From: a bacterium
Lineage (GTDB): Bacteria > Spirochaetota > Spirochaetia > JABEVK01
NCBI GenBank assembly: GCA_021782055.1
Contig: JAJXVP010000133.1
Location: 1-7,354 of the forward strand
Length of the DNA: 7,354 bases
Reading direction: 5' to 3'
In this document: positions 1 to 5,853 of the stretch, piece after piece
Layout: each line of letters starts with the position of its first letter
Position numbering within the stretch: the stretch's first letter is position 1
Notes under the pieces: generated by a model
The model's input: the letters and a program-made list of their open reading frames with translations, nothing else
What the model was told of the DNA's origin: nothing
The model's database searches: none
Translations under genes and position numbers: made by a program

Positions 1-1977
1 GCCAAGGGTTCAGGGGTGGTGGTGGACCAAAAAGGAAGACTGTTCTTGGTTCGGCAGTTTTCCTTCGGTTGGGTGGCGGCCCAGCCCGATCAAAGGCTGT
101 TGGTGCATAACCTCCAGGAATGGGCACAGGCCGTCGATGGACGAGTCCAGGTGCGTGACGATCAGGGCTTTAGCCTTCTTGATACCGCCAAAGGCCCGGT
201 CGAAAACGGCCTTTCTGTGTCGTTGACCTTGCCTCAGGGCCCTTGGACGCTCACGCTTTCGCGTTCGTGGAGTGAGCTCCTGGCACCCTATTTACCATTC
301 TTAATTTTGCTCTTTGTTCTGTACGTGGTGGCGGCGGTGACTGTGCTTTTGTTACGCAAATTCCTCATTGACAGATTGTTGCAGACGCTCGATAAGTTTC
401 AGCGTGAAACGGTCAAAATTGCCTCGGGCGATTACTCGGTGACCTTAGAATACACTCCTTTTCAGGATCTTAATCACGTTTTAGAAGAACTCGAAGACCT
501 TCGAGAAAAAATCTGGCTCCGTGAACAAGACCTCAGAGATTCCGAGTACCGCTTCCGGAGGATGTTCGAGGATGCTCAAATTGGGATTCTTCACTCTACC
601 CCCGAGGGGGAACTTTTAGACCTCAACCAAACCATGGCCAAAATTCTGGACTTTCCCTCACCCGCCGAGGTGAAGGGAGCGTACTTTAGTGCCAGCGAGT
701 TCTACGTTCGTCCCGAAGAACGTGCCCAGGTGATTGCAATGCTCAAGGCCAGTGAACATGGCAAGGCCCAAGCGAAGACCCAGTTTTGGACGCGCGGTCA
801 CGCAACGATTCGAAAGGTAAACTTGTACCTGAGCCAGGTGTTTGACCCCAAGCGCAATGAGTTTGTTATCGAAACGTTTTGCGAGGATATTACAGAAGTT
901 GAAGCCGCCGCCGAAGCGATTCGCCGCGTCAATGAAGACCTTGAACAAAAGGTCGAAGAACGCACCCGGCACCTTGAAATTGCCCTCGGAGACCTCAAAG
1001 CGGCCCAGGAACAGCTAATACAAGCCGAAAAACTAGCGGCGTTAGGCCAACTCATCTCGGGGATCGCTCACGAAATCAACACCCCGTTGGGGGCCATCGC
1101 GGCTTCGAATGATAATGTTCTTGCCCTGCTCAAAAAGGTGCTTGAGTCGTTGCCGTGGTTGATGCAGGTGTTGTCGTTAGAACAGCGAGCGTTGTTTTAT
1201 CGGCTGTACGAAGTGGGTAACCGCGAAATCTTGTTGGTTTCAGGGTCGCAACTACGGCAAAAAAAGAAGAGTATTTTAGGCTTCTTTGCCAAGTTTGGCG
1301 TAGAACCCGATGAGGAGTTGGCCGATAACTTGGCCGAGCTGGGCGTTGAAAACGAGTTGGAACCGTTTTTGCCCCTTTTGCGCGACCCCCTGGGTAAAGA
1401 CGCCGTGCGCATGATCAACGAAATGCTCAGCATGGAAAAATCGTGTGCCATCATCGACCAGGCCTCGGACAAGGCGGCGAAAGTGATTCAAGCTCTGCGC
1501 ACCTTTAGCCACCAGAACCAGGAGGAGCCTTACCAGGCGGTGGACTTGGCCGAAGGTTTAGAAACGGTGCTGACGCTCTTTCAAAACAAGATCAAACTGG
1601 GGGTGGAGGTGGTTCGCACCTACGGTGCTTTACCGCCTGTGGCCGGTTACCCGGACAAACTGAACCAAGTCTGGACAAACCTCATAGCCAACGCCTTACA
1701 GGCCATGGACTACAAGGGGCGTCTAGAGGTTACCATCTCAAGCGACGGGCCATGGGCGCGAGTAGATATCGCCGATACGGGGCCGGGAGTGCCCCCCGAA
1801 GTTCAAAACAAGATTTTTGAACCTTTCTTTACAACAAAAAAGCCGGGAGAAGGAACGGGCTTGGGTTTGGATATCAGCCGGAAAATCATCGACGATCACC
1901 ACGGTACCTTGACCTTTGTCAGTGAGCCGGGACGAACCATCTTTACGGCAAGGCTCCCCCTGGCGGTGAGTGTTTAA
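1..1977 (+). CDS. Membrane PAS-containing sensor histidine kinase, 5' end cut by the window edge
   Basis: This is a two-component sensor kinase that autophosphorylates on histidine and passes the phosphate to a response regulator. The reading frame is open to base 1; the first possible start inside the window is a GTG at 16, but the true start is probably further left, because the visible N-terminus looks like the end of an extracytoplasmic sensor region. Numbering from that GTG: membrane helix about 88-115, a weak HAMP-like linker about 115-175, a PAS domain about 179-295, a coiled coil about 295-340, an H-box GIAHEINTP with His352, an N-box with Asn555 and Asn559, a G1 box DTGPG at 587-591, an F-box FEPFF at 601-605, and a G2 box GTGLGL at 613-618. 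All catalytic boxes are intact. About 95 extra residues (roughly 375-470) sit inside the dimerisation/phosphotransfer domain. The gene ends 12 bp from a convergent REC/HD-GYP regulator, its likely partner. The signal it senses cannot be told from the sequence. Confidence 0.95.
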   Translation, partial: AKGSGVVVDQKGRLFLVRQFSFGWVAAQPDQRLLVHNLQEWAQAVDGRVQVRDDQGFSLLDTAKGPVENGLSVSLTLPQGPWTLTLSRSWSELLAPYLPFLILLFVLYVVAAVTVLLLRKFLIDRLLQTLDKFQRETVKIASGDYSVTLEYTPFQDLNHVLEELEDLREKIWLREQDLRDSEYRFRRMFEDAQIGILHSTPEGELLDLNQTMAKILDFPSPAEVKGAYFSASEFYVRPEERAQVIAMLKASEHGKAQAKTQFWTRGHATIRKVNLYLSQVFDPKRNEFVIETFCEDITEVEAAAEAIRRVNEDLEQKVEERTRHLEIALGDLKAAQEQLIQAEKLAALGQLISGIAHEINTPLGAIAASNDNVLALLKKVLESLPWLMQVLSLEQRALFYRLYEVGNREILLVSGSQLRQKKKSILGFFAKFGVEPDEELADNLAELGVENELEPFLPLLRDPLGKDAVRMINEMLSMEKSCAIIDQASDKAAKVIQALRTFSHQNQEEPYQAVDLAEGLETVLTLFQNKIKLGVEVVRTYGALPPVAGYPDKLNQVWTNLIANALQAMDYKGRLEVTISSDGPWARVDIADTGPGVPPEVQNKIFEPFFTTKKPGEGTGLGLDISRKIIDDHHGTLTFVSEPGRTIFTARLPLAVSV

Positions 1978-1989
1978 ACTCTAAAGGAC

Positions 1990-3057
1990 TTAATCGCAGT
2001 CGATACACCCTGATTCGAGGGGAGCGACAGACTGCTCGGTGGCATTGATGCGTTCACGAATGTCTTGCAGCTGGGGCAGGTGCGCCTGAAACGCTTCAAC
2101 TACCCTAGGGTCAAAATGTGACCCCGAGGCTTCTAAAATCATAGCGGTTGCCTGTTCAAAGGGCATGGCAGGCTTATAGACACGTTTGCTTAACAGGGCG
2201 TCAAAAACATCGGCAACGGCGGTAATCCGGGCTTCGTAGGGGATGTCATTGCCTTTGAGCCCTTTTTGATAGCCAGTTCCGTCCCAGCGTTCGTGATGGT
2301 AATAGGCAATGTTCCTGGCCATCTCGTCAATGCCGTCGGCACTAAGAATTTTATAGCCGTACCAAACATGCTTTTTCATGATTTCAAACTCTTCGGCCGT
2401 GTAGCGTCCTGGTTTATTCAAGAGCTGGCAAGCTACACCAACTTTGCCAATGTCATGAAGCCGCGAGTAGATTCGGATTCTTGAAACATAGCTTTCGTCC
2501 ATACCCAGCTTTTCGGCGAGAAAAGCCGCGTATTCCGAGACGCGAAGAATATGGTAGCTTGTATCTTCGTCGTAGCTGAGGTTGGCGGCCTCTAAGGCGG
2601 TAATCATCGAAAACGTGAGTTTTTCGATTTTAAGATCTTGCTCGTGAATCAACTGAAGCTGAGTAAACTCGCGTAGAGCCTGCCTGATGGTAAAAACAAA
2701 CTCTTCTTTTTTCCAGGGTTTGGTAATGTAACGGTACAATTGAGCGTTATTGACAGCTTGTTTGACCCCTTCAAGATCGGAAAAGCCGGTCAAAAGGATG
2801 GTAAAAGCCTCGGGAAATTGCGCTTTGATACGGGCCAGCAATTCATGCCCCTTCATGCCGGGCATATTCTGGTCCGAAATAATCACGGCCAGCCTTTGGT
2901 CGGACCCCGATAGCTCTTCAATAATCTGCAACGCTTCTTCGCCGCTTTCCGCCGTTTCTAAGACGCACAGCGAACCCAGGCTGTTTCGTAGTTCAATTCG
3001 AAGGCTTTGTAGAATGATGGGTTCGTCGTCAACACAGAGGATCAGCGGGGCACTCAT
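1990..3057 (-). CDS. RpfG-like response regulator: REC domain plus HD-GYP cyclic-di-GMP phosphodiesterase
   Basis: This is a cytoplasmic 355-residue regulator expected to hydrolyse cyclic-di-GMP when phosphorylated. The REC domain (about 5-125) has the acidic pair Asp10/Asp11, phospho-acceptor Asp62, Thr90 and Lys113 (ITKPW). A helical linker (about 125-155) leads to the HD-GYP domain (about 155-335), which shows His169, the HD pair His201-Asp202 with Lys205, His230, His254-His255 (YHHERWDGTGY) and Asp283. These are the expected metal and catalytic residues, so activity is likely. Two departures stand out: the signature GYP reads GYQ at 262-264, and the position four residues before His169 is Asp165, where Glu is common. 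The C-terminus carries a short CxxC tail (Cys351, Cys354). ATG at 3057 is the only possible start, because an in-frame TAG lies four codons upstream and REC strand 1 begins at once. The gene points tail-to-tail at the kinase, and its own promoter lies directly upstream. Confidence 0.95.
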   Translation of the reverse strand: MSAPLILCVDDEPIILQSLRIELRNSLGSLCVLETAESGEEALQIIEELSGSDQRLAVIISDQNMPGMKGHELLARIKAQFPEAFTILLTGFSDLEGVKQAVNNAQLYRYITKPWKKEEFVFTIRQALREFTQLQLIHEQDLKIEKLTFSMITALEAANLSYDEDTSYHILRVSEYAAFLAEKLGMDESYVSRIRIYSRLHDIGKVGVACQLLNKPGRYTAEEFEIMKKHVWYGYKILSADGIDEMARNIAYYHHERWDGTGYQKGLKGNDIPYEARITAVADVFDALLSKRVYKPAMPFEQATAMILEASGSHFDPRVVEAFQAHLPQLQDIRERINATEQSVAPLESGCIDCD

Positions 3058-3063
3058 ACCTTC

Positions 3064-3092
3064 AGTCTAAATTGGCCAACCCACAACGTCAA
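3064..3092 (-). promoter_or_regulatory. Sigma70-type promoter of the HD-GYP regulator
   Basis: Read on the minus strand, a -35 element TTGACG (3087-3092, five of six consensus bases) is followed by exactly 17 bp and a -10 element TAGACT (3064-3069, four of six, with the key TA and final T). Only six bases separate the -10 element from the ATG at 3057, so transcription should start at or within a base or two of the start codon. The motif fit is seen in the sequence; that it is used is inference. Confidence 0.6.
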
Positions 3093-3096
3093 CAGA

Positions 3097-3119
3097 TTTA
3101 CTACTAGACGTGTTTACTA
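3097..3119. repeat. Direct repeat TTTACTA x2 in the divergent promoter region
   Basis: Two identical 7-bp copies lie at 3097-3103 and 3113-3119, 16 bp start to start. They sit just upstream of the regulator's -35 element, a place where an activator could bind. The second copy also gives a weak -10-like TACTAT for plus-strand transcription. Such a short AT-rich repeat can arise by chance. Confidence 0.3.
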
Positions 3120-3155
3120 TCGGTCGTGTCACGGGAGTCACTCTGGTCAAAACCC

Positions 3156-3178
3156 CCTAAGATCGATCATCTTTAAGG
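3156..3178. promoter_or_regulatory. Imperfect dyad ahead of the prenyltransferase ribosome binding site
   Basis: CCTAAGAT (3156-3163) and ATCTTTAAGG (3169-3178) are inverted copies around a 5-base centre CGATC, with two unpaired bases in the right arm. The dyad ends five bases before the Shine-Dalgarno. It could be an operator or a small hairpin in the 5' leader. It has no U-tract and so is not a terminator. The function is unknown. Confidence 0.25.
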
Positions 3179-3182
3179 CATT

Positions 3183-3188
3183 AAGGAG
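3183..3188 (+). promoter_or_regulatory. Shine-Dalgarno of the prenyltransferase gene
   Basis: AAGGAG lies eight bases before the ATG at 3197, a near-ideal spacing, and it fixes that ATG as the start. This contrasts with the divergent regulator gene, which has no well-spaced ribosome binding site. Confidence 0.8.
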
Positions 3189-3196
3189 CCGTAGGA

Positions 3197-4093
3197 ATGC
3201 GAGAATTTTGGGCCATTGTCGAACTTCGCACCAAGCTGGTCAGTCTGACCTCGTTGGGCCTGGGACTCATCCTCTTACTGAAAGGTTCACATTCACCGGT
3301 CTGTTGGGTAGCAGTCGGGCTCTTTGCCGTGGTGCTTTTCCTTTTAGATATGGGAACAACAGCCTTTAACACCTTCTTTGATTTTTGGCATGGCATCGAT
3401 CGTCGTGAGCTGAACTTTGAAGCCGACAAAGTGCGTGTTCACAAGGGAACGCCGCCCGGCGCCGCTTTGGTGATCGCCCTAGCGCTATACATGCTCGCCG
3501 GGGTGCTGGGCCTGGGGCTGGTGGCCCTTCGCGGCGGTGTCATGGTTCTGGCAGGGGGCTTGGGGATGCTTGTTGGGTTTTCGTATTCGGGCGGGCCCTG
3601 GCCTTTAAGCGGGACACCGTGGGGGGAGGTGTTTGCCGGGACCTTTTTAGGGGGGCTTGTGATCATCTTAGTTTATTTTGTCGGAACTGGAAACTTCTCG
3701 CCTGAAGTGTTGCGCCTCAGTCTGCCCTCGACGGCTATGGTGGCGGCGCTGTTGGCGGTCAACCATACTTGTGACCGCGAGCCCGACCAGCTGGCGGGAC
3801 GGCGTACCTTGGCCGTCGTCTTGGGGCCTTTAGCTCCGTGGGCCCCTTTTGTTTTAGGTGCCTCGGCGTGGGGGCTGAGTCTCGCCCTGCTATGGCGGAC
3901 CTTTACCCCCGTGTCGCTCAGTCTCTTTTTGGTAGGTGCGGTTGTTGCTGGGGCGGGGACTTTAAGCATGAAGCGCCGGGGCTTTTCTGCCAAAAGCAAA
4001 GGACCGCAAATGCGCGCCATGCTGGGCCAGCTGGTACTCTTCAGTTTGGTCTACGCACTCAGTTTACTGTTTCAGGCTCCCTTACCTCTTTAG
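3197..4093 (+). CDS. UbiA-superfamily prenyltransferase, MenA-like (1,4-dihydroxy-2-naphthoate polyprenyltransferase family)
   Basis: This is an integral membrane enzyme expected to attach a polyprenyl chain to an aromatic quinone precursor; MenA does this to 1,4-dihydroxy-2-naphthoate in menaquinone synthesis. At 298 residues it is the usual length for the family and consists mostly of hydrophobic helices (clear ones about 15-30, 35-55, 88-112, 114-130, 145-163, 218-233, 240-256, 273-294). The two Asp-rich, Mg-diphosphate-binding motifs are present: N58-x3-D62-x5-D68 in the first cytoplasmic loop, and N189-x3-D193-x3-D197 followed by GRRTLAVVLG. The YSGGPWPL segment at 130-137, followed by a Gly/Glu-containing helix, is the part that looks most MenA-like. 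No other quinone genes are in view, so the aromatic substrate is uncertain; UbiA, MqnP-type or another branch remains possible. The start is set by AAGGAG at 3183. The stop codon interlocks with that of the convergent ABC transporter gene. Confidence 0.85.
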   Translation: MREFWAIVELRTKLVSLTSLGLGLILLLKGSHSPVCWVAVGLFAVVLFLLDMGTTAFNTFFDFWHGIDRRELNFEADKVRVHKGTPPGAALVIALALYMLAGVLGLGLVALRGGVMVLAGGLGMLVGFSYSGGPWPLSGTPWGEVFAGTFLGGLVIILVYFVGTGNFSPEVLRLSLPSTAMVAALLAVNHTCDREPDQLAGRRTLAVVLGPLAPWAPFVLGASAWGLSLALLWRTFTPVSLSLFLVGAVVAGAGTLSMKRRGFSAKSKGPQMRAMLGQLVLFSLVYALSLLFQAPLPL

Positions 4094-5844
4094 GCTTCGC
4101 TTTCGTACTGAAGTTTCACCAAATCGTAGTAGAACCCACGTTGTGCCATCAGTTCTTCGTGGGTACCCCGTTCAGCAACCCGCCCCTCGTCAAGAACTAA
4201 AATGAGATCAGCCTTTTGAATTGTCGAAAGGCGGTGAGCAATCACCAAGCTGGTGCGTCCTTTTAAAAGTTCTTCCAAAGCCTGTTGAATCAGAGTTTCG
4301 GTGACGGTATCGACACTGGCCGTTGCCTCATCAAGAATCAGCAAAGAGGGGTCTTGGGCCAAGGTCCGAGCAAACGAGATGAGTTGTCTTTGTCCTGCCG
4401 ATAAGTTGGTCCCCCCTTCGCTGAGCGGGGTGTCGTAGCCTAAAGGCAGAGCAGTGATAAACTCGTGGGCGTGAACGCGGCGACAGACGTCTTCGAGCGC
4501 CGAACGCGGTAAGCCTCGGCCCAGATCAAGGTTCTCGGCGATGGTGCCCGAAAACAAAACAACATCCTGCAAAACGCTTTGCACATGGCGGCGCAGGTCC
4601 GCCAACTCAAATTCGCGTAAATCATGATCTGCGTAACGAATTGACCCAGAATCGACATCCCATAACCGGGTCATCAGGTTGGTCAGGGTGGTTTTTCCGG
4701 CACCTGTGTAACCAACGACCGCGACCTTTTGGCCAGGTTCGAGGCGAAAGCTCACCCCTTTGAGCACGCGTTCATTTTTTAAGTACGAGAACTCGACCTT
4801 GTCAAAAACGACGGCACTAGGCGGAAAGCTGTCCCAGCGTAATTTTCCCGTGTCAGGAAGAGGGTCTCCGTCTTCCCAGAGCGCCAAAACACGCTCAGCG
4901 CCAGCGAGGGCCGACTGCATTAGGGTAAAGTTTTCGGCGATATCACCCACCGGCTGGTAAAACTTACTGACCAAGTTAATAAACGCTACTAAGGCCCCTA
5001 GGGTCACCACCCCTTGGTCGTGCAAGCCGGTGCCGAACCAGATTAAAAAGCCCAGGGTGGTCGAGTTCAGCACATCGATCAAGGGCCGAAAGATCGCGTT
5101 GACTTTCATTTCAGCAAGGTTGGCCCTCAGCAACTCTTGGTTTGCCCCTTGAAACCGGGCCCGTGTTTCGTGTTCCCGGGTGAACAATTGCACCAAGCTC
5201 ATGCCCGATAGGTGTTCCGAAAGAAAAGTCGTTACCTTGCTAATCCCGGCGCGAACACGACGGTTGGCTTTTCGACTCCCCTGACGAAAGAGTACGGCTA
5301 AAACTAGCACTGGGGGTAGGCTGATTACGGTAAACAGGGCCAAAGAAACATTGATGACAAAGAGAGTTACCACTACACCCGCCATCATGACAAAGTCTTT
5401 CAAGAGCGACGTAAAAAATGAGTTAAAAAAATCACTGAGGGTAGCAATATCGCTGGTGACTGCAGACACTAACTGACCCGTTGGCTTTTGGTAGAGCCAG
5501 GAGGAGCGGCGCCTTTGCAAACGGGCAAATAAATCGCCTCGCAGGTCGCGCATCACGTCTTGGGATACCTTTGCCAAGTTATAGACTTGGAAAAATGAAA
5601 CACCAAGGTCAATGATGAGCATGGCCAGAATTCCCAGCCCAGCCATCGTTAGAGTGGCGCTGTTGTGGGCAAGAATTCCTTGGTCAATTCCAAATTGCAA
5701 AAGAACGGGGATCGCTAACTCGCTCGCAGTGGCTATCGCTAGGGCGGCCAGCGAGAGTCCCACCGCTACCCGGTAGGGGCGCAAAAAGGCTGTAAGCCGA
5801 AGAATAAGCTTGGCGTCTTTCATACGGGCTTTGGGCTCGGTCAT
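4090..5844 (-). CDS. ABC exporter half-transporter, MdlB-like subunit with the catalytic Glu
   Basis: This is a 584-residue inner-membrane protein of the type I ABC exporter family, complete, with a membrane domain (about 15-320, six helices expected) followed by an ATPase domain (about 345-575). It shows Walker A GYTGAGKT (378-385), Q-loop Gln426, signature LSAGQ (481-485), Walker B LLILDE with Asp505 and catalytic Glu506, D-loop SVD (510-512) and H-loop His537. The signature differs from LSGGQ at the third position. In the MdlAB/TM287-288 type of heterodimer, that kind of change belongs to the degenerate ATP site, formed with the partner's Walker motifs. The ATG overlaps the TGA of the upstream subunit gene (ATGA), and GGAGG ends four bases before it, so translation is probably coupled. 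A second Met at residue 8 is a less likely start. The substrate (drug, lipid or peptide) cannot be told from sequence. Confidence 0.93.
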   Translation of the reverse strand: MTEPKARMKDAKLILRLTAFLRPYRVAVGLSLAALAIATASELAIPVLLQFGIDQGILAHNSATLTMAGLGILAMLIIDLGVSFFQVYNLAKVSQDVMRDLRGDLFARLQRRRSSWLYQKPTGQLVSAVTSDIATLSDFFNSFFTSLLKDFVMMAGVVVTLFVINVSLALFTVISLPPVLVLAVLFRQGSRKANRRVRAGISKVTTFLSEHLSGMSLVQLFTREHETRARFQGANQELLRANLAEMKVNAIFRPLIDVLNSTTLGFLIWFGTGLHDQGVVTLGALVAFINLVSKFYQPVGDIAENFTLMQSALAGAERVLALWEDGDPLPDTGKLRWDSFPPSAVVFDKVEFSYLKNERVLKGVSFRLEPGQKVAVVGYTGAGKTTLTNLMTRLWDVDSGSIRYADHDLREFELADLRRHVQSVLQDVVLFSGTIAENLDLGRGLPRSALEDVCRRVHAHEFITALPLGYDTPLSEGGTNLSAGQRQLISFARTLAQDPSLLILDEATASVDTVTETLIQQALEELLKGRTSLVIAHRLSTIQKADLILVLDEGRVAERGTHEELMAQRGFYYDLVKLQYESEA

Positions 5845-5853
5845 AGGTCCTCC
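5841..5853 (-). promoter_or_regulatory. ATGA stop/start overlap with Shine-Dalgarno, coupling the two ABC genes
   Basis: On the minus strand, GGAGG (5849-5853) lies inside the last codons of the upstream subunit, four bases before the ATG at 5844. That ATG shares bases with the upstream TGA (5841-5843). This is a classic coupling arrangement and suggests equal amounts of the two subunits of a heterodimer. Confidence 0.8.

Larger units (their letters stand above)
3058..3196. other. Divergent intergenic region between the HD-GYP regulator and the prenyltransferase
   Basis: This 139-bp gap separates two genes transcribed away from each other, so it should hold both of their promoters. On the minus strand it contains a good sigma70-like promoter for the regulator. 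On the plus strand I find a strong Shine-Dalgarno for the prenyltransferase but no convincing -35/-10 pair. A 7-bp direct repeat and an imperfect dyad are the other visible structures. No small gene is supported here. Confidence 0.8.

Noticed and set aside
1967..1980. Palindrome GTTTAAAC at the kinase stop codon as a possible terminator
   Set aside because: It is only 8 bp, AT-rich, with no loop and no following U-tract, so it could not form a stable hairpin in RNA.
2750..3070. A 106-residue plus-strand open frame opposite the REC domain
   Set aside because: It is fully antisense to a well-supported REC domain, has no recognisable motif, and its length is what antisense of a mid-GC gene commonly gives.
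4060..4080. CAGTTTACTG near the end of the prenyltransferase gene as a terminator for the exporter transcript
   Set aside because: It gives only a 4-bp stem with a 2-base loop, which is too weak, and no U-tract follows on the minus strand.
3838..4200. A 120-residue plus-strand frame overlapping the end of the prenyltransferase and running into the exporter gene
   Set aside because: It is out of frame with the prenyltransferase and antisense to the exporter, with no ribosome binding site or domain.
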